The translations under genes were made by a program, and so were the position numbers. Of a stretch of DNA of 64,000 nucleotides, positions 15,901-25,210 are shown piece after piece. This stretch comes from Parabacteroides sp. An277 (GTDB lineage Bacteria > Bacteroidota > Bacteroidia > Bacteroidales > Tannerellaceae). The stretch covers positions 1 through 64,000 of the forward strand of contig NZ_NFJB01000004.1 in the NCBI RefSeq assembly GCF_002159645.1, given 5' to 3'. Numbering within the stretch: position 1 is the stretch's first letter; the number at the start of each line of letters is the position of its first letter. Under the pieces are notes generated by a model, which was not told the DNA's origin, did not search any database, and saw nothing but the letters and a program-made list of their open reading frames with translations.

Positions 15901-17574
15901 ATGGATTGGTTAAATGAATTGATATGGGGGAAAGGCATTGGGCACTCCATATTATTAATGTCGTTTGTGATAGCGGCGGGTATCCAGTTAGGGAAGGTGA
16001 AAATCTTCGGGGTATCGCTGGGTGTCACATTTGTGTTGTTCGTAGGAATCATCATGGGCCACTTTGGCATCACCATCGATCCGAGCGTCATCCACTTCTT
16101 CCAAGAATTTGGATTGATTTTGTTCGTCTATTCGGTCGGTATGCAAGTAGGTCCGGGATTCTTTTCATCCTTCAAGCAAGGAGGCGTAACGCTGAATATG
16201 TTGGCTTGTGGGATTATTCTGTTGGGCGTCGTTACGACGGTAATTATTCATTTTGTAACGGGAATCCCGATGTCTACCATGGTAGGTATCCTTTCAGGTG
16301 CAGTGACCAATACACCGGGTTTGGGTGCAGCGCAACAAGCTTATTCGGACATGTACGGGGTAGCCGACCATACGATTGCGACGGGCTACGCTGTTGCTTA
16401 TCCGTTGGGTGTGGTAGGTATCATCCTCTCGACCATCATTATCCGATATGCCTTCAAAGTCTCTTTCCAGAAAGAGAATGAGCAATTGGAAAAAGAAGAA
16501 GCTGCCCATACACACGGCGCGATTCCTATCTCGCTTATCGTCAAGAATCCAGCCGTATTTGGGAAAAGCGTAGGCGAGCTCTCGACCCTGCTCGAACATC
16601 GCGAATTCGTTATTTCGCGTATTTGGCGGGACAGCGACAAGAAAATTGACATCGTCTCTTCCTCGACTGTCTTGCACGAGAATGACAAGATTTTCGTCAT
16701 CACAACCGAAACGGATGCTGAAACGTTGAAGACCTTCATTGGAGAAGAAATCAACATGGAACGCAAACAATGGATCCGTATGGAGAGCCAATTCATCAAT
16801 CGACGTATCCTGATTACCAAACCGGAATTGAACGGCAAGCGATTAGGGGATTTGCAACTTCGCAAGCTTTATGGCATCAACATTACGCGCGTCAACCGTG
16901 CGGGTATGGACCTCGTGGCTCGTCCGAACCTCACCTTGCAAGTGGGCGACCGCGTGAACGTTATCGGTACGGAAGCTTCGGTGGCTAATGTCGAAAAGGT
17001 ATTGGGCAACTCGATGAAACGACTCAACGAGCCGAACCTTATCGCCATCTTCGTGGGCATTGGTTTAGGTATCATCCTCGGAAGCCTTCCTATTTGGATT
17101 CCAGGCATCCCGCAACCGCTGAAGTTGGGTTTGGCCGGCGGACCGCTCGTCGTATCCATCCTCATCAGCCGTTTCGGATATCATTACAAGCTCATCACCT
17201 ATACGACGCAGAGCGCCAACTTCATGTTGCGCGAAATCGGTATCACCATGTTCCTCGCCTGCGTAGGTTTGGGTGCGGGCAACGGATTCGTCGAGACGAT
17301 TGTAAACGGTGGTTATGCGTGGATTGGCTATGGCTTTATCATCACCCTCTTGCCGCTGCTTATCATCGGGTTCATTGCGCGTAAATTCTGCAAGATAAAC
17401 TATTTCACCCTCATGGGTATGATTGCCGGAAGTACGACCGACCCCCCTGCTTTGGCTTACTCAAATGCTACGGCGGGAAACGATGCGCCGTCTGTCGGCT
17501 ACGCTACGGTCTATCCGCTTTCCATGTTCCTGCGCGTCGTCACAGCCCAGTTGCTGATACTCTTCTTCGCGTAG
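15901..17574 (+). CDS. AspT/YidE-family transporter with two TrkA-C domains
   Basis: 557 residues. Two blocks of membrane helices (about residues 10-180 and 380-557) flank a cytoplasmic middle containing two TrkA-C/RCK-C domains (around [20 protein letters not shown] and [20 protein letters not shown]). Each block has the duplicated antiporter motif ([15 protein letters not shown] and [14 protein letters not shown]). Family members exchange aspartate/alanine or related anions; the substrate here is not deducible. It is a single-gene unit ending at a long inverted repeat. Confidence 0.88.
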   Translation: MDWLNELIWGKGIGHSILLMSFVIAAGIQLGKVKIFGVSLGVTFVLFVGIIMGHFGITIDPSVIHFFQEFGLILFVYSVGMQVGPGFFSSFKQGGVTLNMLACGIILLGVVTTVIIHFVTGIPMSTMVGILSGAVTNTPGLGAAQQAYSDMYGVADHTIATGYAVAYPLGVVGIILSTIIIRYAFKVSFQKENEQLEKEEAAHTHGAIPISLIVKNPAVFGKSVGELSTLLEHREFVISRIWRDSDKKIDIVSSSTVLHENDKIFVITTETDAETLKTFIGEEINMERKQWIRMESQFINRRILITKPELNGKRLGDLQLRKLYGINITRVNRAGMDLVARPNLTLQVGDRVNVIGTEASVANVEKVLGNSMKRLNEPNLIAIFVGIGLGIILGSLPIWIPGIPQPLKLGLAGGPLVVSILISRFGYHYKLITYTTQSANFMLREIGITMFLACVGLGAGNGFVETIVNGGYAWIGYGFIITLLPLLIIGFIARKFCKINYFTLMGMIAGSTTDPPALAYSNATAGNDAPSVGYATVYPLSMFLRVVTAQLLILFFA

Positions 17575-17609
17575 GGGTGGGCATAAATTAAATGATGTCG
17601 AAATAGGAA

Positions 17610-17714
17610 ATGGCACACCAAACACAGATTTAACAGATAACCACAGATTGATTTAGTTATAAATCAACAAAAAGAATCTGCAGTCGTCTGTTAAATCTGT
17701 GTTCGGTGTGCCAT
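17610..17714. repeat. Long inverted repeat with nested hairpin
   Basis: Arms 17610-17637 and 17687-17714 are complementary at 27 of 28 positions. The space between contains a second stem, TTGATTT/AAATCAA. The whole folds into a hairpin of about 105 nt. It contains the phrase ACACAGATTTAACAGA, a type of interspersed repeat I recall from many bacterial genomes. It lies between the transporter stop and the convergent DUF6261 stop and could end both transcripts. Confidence 0.8.
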
Positions 17715-17762
17715 ATTTTCATTCCGGCACCCCCTACAAGCATATTAATTGTCCATTGTCAA

Positions 17763-18860
17763 TTACCACAACGTGATGGGCTCCGGATATTCCACTACCA
17801 GCGGACTTCCGCCATCATACGTCTCAATACGGACTTTATATTGTCCTTCTGTCAAGTCCGGCACCATGGTAAATTCGAAACTGTTTTCCGTGACGTTGGT
17901 GATAGTCGCCGGTTTAATCCATTCCGGATAATCCTGGTCGTTGATAAGCGCGACGACATGATCCAGCGTGCCGTCTTGTCCCTTCAAGGTGAAGCCTTGA
18001 TATTCCACGCCGGTTTGCTCGCCTCGCTCGATGCGGTTCGGATTCTCCGGGTCGCCTCCTTCCTTCTGGTAGACGGCAGTGATGGCCGGGGTGACGGGTT
18101 CGGGCTCTTCCGGATTGGAGACAGTCGGGTCTTCTTCCTTTCCGCCCTTCGTGCCCGTCCGCAAATTGTAGGCCTTTTTCGCACTGTCTATTAACAGGTT
18201 GGTTTTCTGGATGAAATTATCCAATTCCTCCGACGGCTCGGCTACGCTGAACGCAAACGCGACGGTCGTAATATAGTCATACTGTTCCACCAACGAGGCG
18301 CGAACCTTCTTAGCCATCCCCACGTTCTCGGCCTTCCCCTCTTCCCGCTGCGTCAGCAATGCGGCATATTGGTCCACGCTTTCCGTCAGCGCTTCAACCA
18401 AATCGTCCAGTTTCAGCGTCGCTACATGAGCCGCTGCCTTCTCTTTCGCCAAATCCGTCAACATACCCCGAACGGCCTGTACCTCTTGTCGTTGTGCCAA
18501 TTGGTAACATCCCGTGTAGGGTTTCAACACATTGTAAAGCTCCGTCGCAGCTGTCTTCCGTGCGGCCAACGGGGATTTTTTGTTACTCCGTACCGATTCG
18601 AAAATAGCGATAATCAAATCGTCCGTTTGGGCGTCGATATCCGCTATTTTGGCGGTTTCGTCCGAAATGCGGGTCTGCCGCGTGAAATCCGTAAACAGAG
18701 CCGTATCCGCCGCCAAGGTATCTACCACATTGGGAGCGACGTGCAGTTTTTCCGCCGTAGTAGCTTTTACTAAGGAAAGAAATTCGGTGGCAAAATAGGC
18801 ATACTCATAGTTGTTCAACCTATCCGAATAAAAATCTTTGATTTTCGTGATTGTTCCCAT
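17763..18860 (-). CDS. DUF6261-type protein with C-terminal Ig-like domain
   Basis: 365 residues. The N-terminal 230 residues are all-helical, start YSDRLNNYEYAYFATEF, and match what I recall of DUF6261, a Bacteroidales family of unknown role. A Pro/Glu-rich linker (about 245-262) leads to a beta-rich C-terminal domain of about 100 residues (AITAVYQKEGGD ... VRIETYDGG) resembling the DUF4469 or TIG/IPT fold. There is no signal peptide. Domain names are from memory; function unknown. Confidence 0.75.
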   Translation of the reverse strand: MGTITKIKDFYSDRLNNYEYAYFATEFLSLVKATTAEKLHVAPNVVDTLAADTALFTDFTRQTRISDETAKIADIDAQTDDLIIAIFESVRSNKKSPLAARKTAATELYNVLKPYTGCYQLAQRQEVQAVRGMLTDLAKEKAAAHVATLKLDDLVEALTESVDQYAALLTQREEGKAENVGMAKKVRASLVEQYDYITTVAFAFSVAEPSEELDNFIQKTNLLIDSAKKAYNLRTGTKGGKEEDPTVSNPEEPEPVTPAITAVYQKEGGDPENPNRIERGEQTGVEYQGFTLKGQDGTLDHVVALINDQDYPEWIKPATITNVTENSFEFTMVPDLTEGQYKVRIETYDGGSPLVVEYPEPITLW

Positions 18861-18970
18861 AATATTAACGTTTTTAATTATACAAAATAGATATCGGTTT
18901 CGAAGGTAAACATTTTCAGCTAAACGCCTTCCTTTTGGTTTTGTTTTTAGATTTTATTAAGAAATTTGGC

Positions 18971-19230
18971 CTTCAAAAACGTTGGAAATGCCCTTGCGTC
19001 CACGCAAAAGGCTTCCAATCGCGTTGGAAATGGAATTGTGTACACACAATGGCCTTCCAATCACGTTGGAAATGGAATTGTGTACACACAATGGGCTTCC
19101 AACCGCGTTGGAAATGGAATTGCGTCTACGCAATGGCCTTCCAATCGCGTTGGAAATGGAATTGCGTTCACACAATGGGCTTTCAATCACGTTGGAAGTC
19201 AAATTGCGTCCACGCAATACCATTTCCAAC
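18971..19230. repeat. 42-bp tandem array with two covarying stems per unit
   Basis: About six units of 42 bp. Each has a dyad of the form TTCCAA-N5-TTGGAA and a second of the form ATTGYG-N4-CRCAAT. The second stem is ATTGTG/CACAAT in units 2 and 3 but ATTGCG/CGCAAT in units 4 and 6, a paired change that keeps the stem. Because 42 is a multiple of three, all frames stay open, which produces spurious reading frames on both strands. I call it non-coding. Confidence 0.8.
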
Positions 19231-19379
19231 GTTTTTCTAACTATTTTCTGTCTGCCTGCAAGTACTTTGAAACACGTGAAAAGCCCCAAATCCCGGAGGA
19301 AATGGGGCCACATTCACTAATAAAACATATTTCGGGCGATTCGCATCGGCCTTTTTTCTTCAAATAAGTTGCCTCGTCA

Positions 19380-19902
19380 GACCTCGAAGAGGTCTAACCA
19401 TGCTTAACCGGCTGTGTGGCGCGAAGCGGCACCTGCGGTCAAAGTCCGCCCCACGGTCTCGACCTCGAAGGGGTCGAACTTCTTCGTGTCCGCCTTGTTC
19501 GACCCCGGCGGGGTCGGGAGAGAGGAGACATCGGCTACCGCAGGTAACGCTAACGCGTCACCCGCGGTTAAGCATGGTGGGACGGCTTTGCCGTCCCTCG
19601 TCTACTTGAGTTCCTTCCGCGTCATGCTAGACATATATATACGTCATGCTGAGCGAAGTCGAAGCATCTCAGGGTATTGCAATCGAACCTCAAAGAGGTT
19701 CAATCATGTTTAACCGCTGCGTGGCGCGCCAGCGACACCTGCGGTCAAAGTCTGCCCCAGGGTCTCGACCTCGAAGGGGTCGAACCACACCCAGTTTGCT
19801 CCTGTTCGACCCCCTTGGGGTCGGAAGAGGGGGGCATCGGCTACCGCAGGTAACGCTGGCGCGTCACCCGCGGTTAAGCATGGTTGGACGGCTTCACCGT
19901 CC
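19380..19902. repeat. Two 216-bp direct repeats rich in perfect hairpins
   Basis: Copy A (19380-19596) and copy B (19687-19902) share a GC-rich sequence that begins with a GACCTC/GAGGTC-type dyad and ends with GGACGGC/GCCGTCC. Both contain CGACCTCGAAGGGGTCG and a second CGACCCC/GGGGTCG stem. Between them, 19641-19670 carries the widely scattered intergenic phrase GTCATGCTGAGCGAAGTCGA. Base composition is far from that of the neighbours. No credible protein. Confidence 0.75.
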
Positions 19903-19904
19903 AG

Positions 19905-22094
19905 TTAGTTCTTCAGTTTGAATACTTTTTCGCCTATACGGACAATATAGATACCGCGATTTACGGCGTAAGATTGCCAGCCAACCTGCTCTTCATGCTT
20001 GAGGATGGCGCCGCTCATGCTGATAATCGTTACCTCCTCGCGATTCGGCGTGTAGACATAAATGCTGCCCTCCTTCGCGTAGGCTTGGATGCCTTCGAGG
20101 TCGTCGAGGCCAGTCGGTTCCTCTTCGGGCAACGTCGCGTCGAGGGCGCGAATGTAAATATCCGTGTAGATATTCTTGATAATGTATTCGCCCGGCTGCA
20201 CACCCTCCAATTCTTTCAAATCTTTCCAGTATCCGAACAGGCCGCGCTTGTATTCGAAGCGCATGCCCGTGGTATCGCATTCGGCTTGAATGGTGAGATA
20301 GGCACTGACTTGGTGGCCTTCCTGGACTACGTCTTTACTTACTTCTACGTTTAGACCTGGGCAGATGGTGTCTACATATATATTGTAGTATTTGATTGGG
20401 CGTTGGGGTTTGTGGATGCCAGTGTTGCCTTGGTCTTCGTCGTCATCGCTTGGTTGCTCTGGTTCTACGAAAGTTACATTTGTAATTACTACATCTGCTT
20501 TTGGCATATCGAAAGTATTTCCGGTATAAGATTCAACTTTTGTCTCGCCATCTTCTTCGTATGTGATTTCAAATCCTGCTATTTCCTTTTCGCCTTCATT
20601 GGAAGTAAGCGTGATGGTTGTACCGGCAAAAGCCATACTTTGAGAAGAAGATATTCGCTCGTCGTAAGGTTCTTCTATCGAAATTGAATATTCTTTCGCA
20701 AATTGGGCCGTGATCGTTACCGGTTCATGAGGCATAATAAATGAATTATTTTCATCCAACGTTATATTTGCTTCACCAAAGTCCCAGCCTTGGAAAATAT
20801 ATCCCTCTTCCATTTCATATGAGAGCGTGATGGTTGTTACTTCTTTTCGGAAATAATCATTCGTTTCGTCTTCGCCAATCGTTATTTCCCTTTCATTTAC
20901 TATGGCTTTGGCACGGATAGTCCCGCCTTCTGTTTGGTGTAATTTTACTTGGTGGGGTTTATTGATTGGAACGGTTCCAAATTCATCATCTCCCGTATAA
21001 TCTTTTCCCACATAAACTTCTAAGCCTTCATTGTCTGGGAAAGTTACATAATTAGTATCTGTTAAAGGTTCCGTTGTTCCTGCATAATAAATCCTTGTCA
21101 AATTGTCACAACCTACAAAAGCCAAACTTCCAATTACTTCTATATTACTTGGTAATATTACCTCTTTCAAATTCTTACAACTTTGGAAAGCATAAGCATT
21201 TACCATATTTAAGGCACCCTCTTCAATAGTAACCTTCTCTAAATTATCACATTCTGCAAAAGCACTCATACCCATAAATGTAACAGTACCTGGTATAACG
21301 AGTTCTTTAAACTCACAATTCATAAACGCGCGTCGGTCTATTGTAGCCAATGTACTCGGAAATGTTATCTCTTCCAGGTTACAACCATAAAAAGTGTTCC
21401 AACCTATAGACGTCACACCTTCTGGTATTGTGACTTTTTTTAAAGAAAAACAACTATGAAAAGCTTTATCGGCAATCTCTGTAACGCCTTCCGGTATTTC
21501 TATTTCCGTCAAACTTGAACAATATGAAAAAGTTTCTTCATCTATAATTGTTATACCAGCAGGCAATTTGACTTTTTCTAATGAACTACAATTGTCAAAT
21601 GCACCAGTCCCTATACTTGTTACTGTATTTGGTATTTCAACTTCTGTTAATTCTGAGCAACTAAGAAAAGCACTATTTCCGATAGTTGTTAAACCATCAG
21701 GAAGTTTAATTTCACTTATTTTGGTAGTATAGAAAACACTCTTCTCTATTGTTTTTAAAGTGCTGGGTAACGTCACTTCTTTTAAGTATTGGCAGAAACT
21801 AAATGCGCTGGTACCGATTGTTTCAACGCCATCTTCTATAACTACTTTTTCTAATTGAGTATCATATACACTATTAACGGCAAAGATTCTATCTGGTATT
21901 TCTGTACCCGCATTTTCTTTTACAATAAAAATCTTTACCTTTTCTTTATAAGGTACTGGAGAAGGTAATGATTCTAAATCTGTAACGGTTAATGTTTGTG
22001 TCTCTGCATCCCACGTATAACCTTCATCATTTCCCCAAGCATTCCCGGCTATTGCCAGAAACACTGCTAATAGCATAAAAACTTTGCGTCTCAT
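19905..22094 (-). CDS. BspA-like leucine-rich repeat surface protein
   Basis: About 729 residues. Signal peptide MRRKVFMLLAVFLAIAGNAWG, then roughly ten LRR_5/BspA repeats (pattern IGNSAFLSCSELTEVEIP) to about residue 330. Two InlB-B-like repeats follow (GYIFQGWDFGEANITLDENN), then a beta segment and a C-terminal sorting-like domain (IYVYTPNREEVTIISMSG ... GIYIVRIGEKVFKLKN). Such proteins are exported and displayed or adhere to host or matrix proteins. I start at 22094, where the signal peptide begins, not at the Met 15 codons upstream. Confidence 0.88.
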   Translation of the reverse strand: MRRKVFMLLAVFLAIAGNAWGNDEGYTWDAETQTLTVTDLESLPSPVPYKEKVKIFIVKENAGTEIPDRIFAVNSVYDTQLEKVVIEDGVETIGTSAFSFCQYLKEVTLPSTLKTIEKSVFYTTKISEIKLPDGLTTIGNSAFLSCSELTEVEIPNTVTSIGTGAFDNCSSLEKVKLPAGITIIDEETFSYCSSLTEIEIPEGVTEIADKAFHSCFSLKKVTIPEGVTSIGWNTFYGCNLEEITFPSTLATIDRRAFMNCEFKELVIPGTVTFMGMSAFAECDNLEKVTIEEGALNMVNAYAFQSCKNLKEVILPSNIEVIGSLAFVGCDNLTRIYYAGTTEPLTDTNYVTFPDNEGLEVYVGKDYTGDDEFGTVPINKPHQVKLHQTEGGTIRAKAIVNEREITIGEDETNDYFRKEVTTITLSYEMEEGYIFQGWDFGEANITLDENNSFIMPHEPVTITAQFAKEYSISIEEPYDERISSSQSMAFAGTTITLTSNEGEKEIAGFEITYEEDGETKVESYTGNTFDMPKADVVITNVTFVEPEQPSDDDEDQGNTGIHKPQRPIKYYNIYVDTICPGLNVEVSKDVVQEGHQVSAYLTIQAECDTTGMRFEYKRGLFGYWKDLKELEGVQPGEYIIKNIYTDIYIRALDATLPEEEPTGLDDLEGIQAYAKEGSIYVYTPNREEVTIISMSGAILKHEEQVGWQSYAVNRGIYIVRIGEKVFKLKN

Positions 22095-22168
22095 ATATCT
22101 ATAAATTTTTGTTGTTAATAAATTGCTTAATCCGTGCATTTACCAACAACCAAACAGGCATAAAAAAA

Positions 22169-22440
22169 GTGCGGGTATGTTGTCTATTATCGGATCTGAA
22201 GGCATCGCCAAACGCCCATCCTACCAATAATAAAACAACAGCCCGCACCCTATGCTATTGGATATACTTTCTCCTTCTGAAAAAAGTTTATAGCATGAGT
22301 GCAAGCATTTATTGTTTACTATTCCGGTAGGATAAAAAATTTGGCGATTTTTCAGATCCAGAATAATATCGTAAATGCTTTAACTCAATATGTCATCCGC
22401 TAAGATTCCGCTGAATCCCACCCGGAATGGCGCAAAGTTA
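22169..22440 (-). other. Promoter-terminator unit without clear gene
   Basis: A leftward -7 box TAACTTTG lies at 22433-22440 with a dyad GGATATT/AATATCC just upstream (22445-22461). About 230 nt later, stem GTGCGGG/CCCGCAC (22242-22248 with 22169-22175, a long internal loop between) is followed by seven T. There is no good ATG frame; one frame from a GTG in the stem, preceded by AAGGAG, stays open for about 49 codons. It may be a small RNA or an attenuated leader of the LRR gene. Confidence 0.4.
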
Positions 22441-22499
22441 GAAAGGATATTTGGAATATCCGCCAAAAAGTGAAAGAAATTTCAAATGGATATAAAAAA

Positions 22500-22543
22500 A
22501 CGGAGGCGAGAGCCATTCCCTATGAAAAGCTCCGTGCCTCCGT
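22500..22543 (-). terminator. Terminator of the gldE-xylB-tlpA operon
   Basis: ACGGAGGC pairs with GCCTCCGT, with an inner GGAGC/GCTC stem, followed on the minus strand by seven T. It lies 20 bp past the TlpA-like stop. Confidence 0.85.
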
Positions 22544-22563
22544 ATCTCTGTATTCAAAAGCGA

Positions 22564-23682
22564 TTACTTCAACGCCTCGGCTACCTTTTCTTTCAATTCA
22601 TCCCCATGCAGGTTCTTGGCGAGGATGACGCCATTGCCATCTACCAGGATAGTATGCGGAATGCTGTTGACGAAATACTTCGCTGCACCGGCATTCTGCC
22701 AACCGGCCAAGTCGGACATCTGCGGCCAAGTGATGTGCAAATCCTTTACGCCCTTTTCCCATGCCTCCTGTTTGCTATCGAGCGACACGCCCACAATTTC
22801 GAAGCCCTTTGATTTATACTCCTTGTAGAGCGCGACGAGGTTCGGCATTTCCCGGCGGCAAGGCGGACACCAGCTTGCCCAGAAATCGACGAGCACAACC
22901 TTGCCCTTTCCTACATAGTCTGAAAGTTTCACGGGATTGCCCTTCATATCCTTCAGTTCGAAATCGGTAAACTGTTTGCCTACGGCCACGGTCTTCAGAT
23001 TCTCGAGGCGCGTCAGGATTTTATCAATTCCCGGCACAGCGCGGAACGTAGGCGTCGAAACAGCCGCAATCTCGTTTTGTGCCGCTTCCGGAATATCATA
23101 ACGGAAGTCGAAGAAGAGTTTCCCAGCCAAAGGATTATCCATATTCGCCCGAATAAACGCATCGGCCTTGCGGGCGATAGTACGGTCTGTTTCGTCGTAT
23201 TGCTGTTCAGCCGCCCGACGTACAGCTTCATCCTCCGACTTCAAATCCGCCGCCAGTTTTTGCTGCGCCGCACGCAAGGTACGGAACTCCGCCTTCAACT
23301 GCTGAACAGCTTCGTTCATCGGCGTACCGACTGCATCCGAGAGCGTATCGAGCGTCAACTGAATCGGCGCGTTCGACAAAGCAAACGTGACCGCAAATGG
23401 CGCATTCTCTCCAGCAGCCGCATAAGCCGAAGGCACCACGCCCGTAGCAAAACGAACTGTACGGAGTACCGTAGAATCCTGAGAGCCTTGGAAAGTAAAC
23501 GTACCACCAGATACCAACGCGCTATCCAAAGGAGCCGCCTCGCGCTCGCCGTAAGGATAGAGATAGACATATTGCCCGTCAAGCGACGGATTGTTTACAC
23601 TACCGGTAATTGTATAGCCCGGTTTTTCATTGCAGGCAGCCAACGTACAAGCCATTGCTGCCCATACCCACATTTTTTTCAT
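22564..23682 (-). CDS. TlpA-like thiol-disulfide lipoprotein with DUF4369 domain
   Basis: About 372 residues from the ATG at 23682. Lipoprotein signal with LAAC (Cys17), a DUF4369-type beta domain (YTITGSVNNPSLDGQYVYLY), a helical middle, and a C-terminal thioredoxin/AhpC-TSA domain with the redox motif WCPPC (Cys272, Cys275). It sits in the periplasm and reduces or oxidises disulfides of exported proteins. It starts 19 bp after xylB and is the last gene of the leftward operon. Confidence 0.9.
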   Translation of the reverse strand: MKKMWVWAAMACTLAACNEKPGYTITGSVNNPSLDGQYVYLYPYGEREAAPLDSALVSGGTFTFQGSQDSTVLRTVRFATGVVPSAYAAAGENAPFAVTFALSNAPIQLTLDTLSDAVGTPMNEAVQQLKAEFRTLRAAQQKLAADLKSEDEAVRRAAEQQYDETDRTIARKADAFIRANMDNPLAGKLFFDFRYDIPEAAQNEIAAVSTPTFRAVPGIDKILTRLENLKTVAVGKQFTDFELKDMKGNPVKLSDYVGKGKVVLVDFWASWCPPCRREMPNLVALYKEYKSKGFEIVGVSLDSKQEAWEKGVKDLHITWPQMSDLAGWQNAGAAKYFVNSIPHTILVDGNGVILAKNLHGDELKEKVAEALK

Positions 23683-23701
23683 ACGAATAAAGAATTTATG
23701 T

Positions 23702-25195
23702 TTATGATTTTCCAATCATTTTATTCAGACAATCTTTCCAGACATCGAATGCGCCGCAATAACGGTCCGCCTTCAATCCATCCGGTTCGACCTCCTCCAA
23801 ACGACGGAGCGAAGCGAATGCCTCCTGAGGAGAACTGTAAATTCCGGCACCCACACCAGCCGCTTTGGCAGCACCCTCGGCACTGCTCGTATCATACACC
23901 TCAATCAACGTTCCCGTGACACCCGCCAAAGCCTCTTTTAAGATAGGACTCTGGAACATGCTGGAATTGCAGACACGGATAATATCGATATCGATGCCCA
24001 TCTCGCTCATAATCTCCATACCATATTTAAAGGCAAAGACAATGCCCTCTTGCGCGGCACGGGCGATATGAGCCGCTCCATGCGTATTAAAATTGAGCCC
24101 AAAAACTGCACAATCGATTTGTTTGTTCTGAAGCATGCGCTCGGCTCCATTACCAAAAGGAAGAATCGAGACACCCTCCGAACCAATAGGAACACTTGCC
24201 GCCAACTCGTTCAGTTGGTCGTACGTGAAACCTGCCGGAGCAATCGTCCGCTTCACCCAGGCATTCAAAATGCCCACACCATTCACACACAACAACGCGC
24301 CCAAGCGAGGTTGAGCCTTGGTGTGATTGACATGCGCAAACGTATTGATACGCGAAAGCGGGTCGCACTTCAACTGGCTATTGACACCATAAACTACACC
24401 AGAAAGACCCGCCGTAGCAGCCACCTCACCCGGATTAAGGACATGGAGAGACAAGGCATTATTTATCTGGTCGCCCGCACGATAAGTAATCGGTATCCCC
24501 TTCTTCAAGCCCAATTCCGCCGCCACCGATGCAAGTAACTCGCCCTGAATGCCGAACGTCGGGCATACCGTAGGAATAATATCTTCGGAAAAACCGAAAT
24601 AAGAGAAGATATCCTGCGATAATGCATCTGCTTGAAAATCCCAAAAGATACCCTCCGAAAGCCCGGGCACAGTAGTAACAATATCGCCCGTCAAACGCAT
24701 GGCTATATAATCACCCGGAAACATAATCTTATAAATAGCACGATAATTCTCAGGCTCATACTCTTTCACCCAAGCCAATTTGGATGCCGTGAAATTACCA
24801 GGAGAATTAAGCAGATGCGCGAGACATTGTTCCTCTCCTATCGCATGAAAAGCACGCTCACCATACGCTACCGCCCGACTATCACACCAAATAATAGACG
24901 GACGAATGGCATTTTTGTTCTTATCAACCATGACGAGGCCATGCATTTGATAAGCGATACCTATAGCACTAATTTCATCACCCGGAATTCCGGATTTAGC
25001 GAGCACGCCCATAACGGCATTCTTGAAATACAGCCACCAATCCTCCGGATTTTGTTCTGCCCATCCCGGATGAACAGCCATAATCGGCGCTTCCTCTTTG
25101 GGATAACAATCTACGCCAATAGCCTCGCCACTCTCCGCATCGACAATCGAAACCTTGACCGAAGAGCAGCCAATATCACAACCTAATAAATACAT
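23702..25195 (-). CDS. xylB: Xylulokinase, FGGY family
   Basis: 497 residues. The N-terminal ATPase motif GCDIGCSSVKVS, a catalytic Asp in RAGDQINNAL, and the second-domain GLSGVVYG and GAAKAAGVGAG blocks place it in the FGGY sugar kinases. Length and the start MYLLGCDIG fit XylB, which phosphorylates D-xylulose for the pentose phosphate pathway. No xylose isomerase or transporter is nearby, so the substrate is inferred from the family only. It lies 15 bp after the gldE-like gene. Confidence 0.85.
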   Translation of the reverse strand: MYLLGCDIGCSSVKVSIVDAESGEAIGVDCYPKEEAPIMAVHPGWAEQNPEDWWLYFKNAVMGVLAKSGIPGDEISAIGIAYQMHGLVMVDKNKNAIRPSIIWCDSRAVAYGERAFHAIGEEQCLAHLLNSPGNFTASKLAWVKEYEPENYRAIYKIMFPGDYIAMRLTGDIVTTVPGLSEGIFWDFQADALSQDIFSYFGFSEDIIPTVCPTFGIQGELLASVAAELGLKKGIPITYRAGDQINNALSLHVLNPGEVAATAGLSGVVYGVNSQLKCDPLSRINTFAHVNHTKAQPRLGALLCVNGVGILNAWVKRTIAPAGFTYDQLNELAASVPIGSEGVSILPFGNGAERMLQNKQIDCAVFGLNFNTHGAAHIARAAQEGIVFAFKYGMEIMSEMGIDIDIIRVCNSSMFQSPILKEALAGVTGTLIEVYDTSSAEGAAKAAGVGAGIYSSPQEAFASLRRLEEVEPDGLKADRYCGAFDVWKDCLNKMIGKS

Positions 25196-25210
25196 ATTAT
25201 TAATGATTGA

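Noticed and set aside
18971-19230. CRISPR array
   Set aside because: The entire 42-bp unit repeats; there are no unique spacers and no cas genes.
18935-19367. Several repetitive open frames on both strands
   Set aside because: They arise because the 42-bp unit is a multiple of three. Stem covariation explains the sequence better than any protein.
19400-19921. Arg/Pro/Ser-rich reading frames
   Set aside because: They coincide with the GC-rich hairpin cassette, occur twice as translated repeats and have no promoters.
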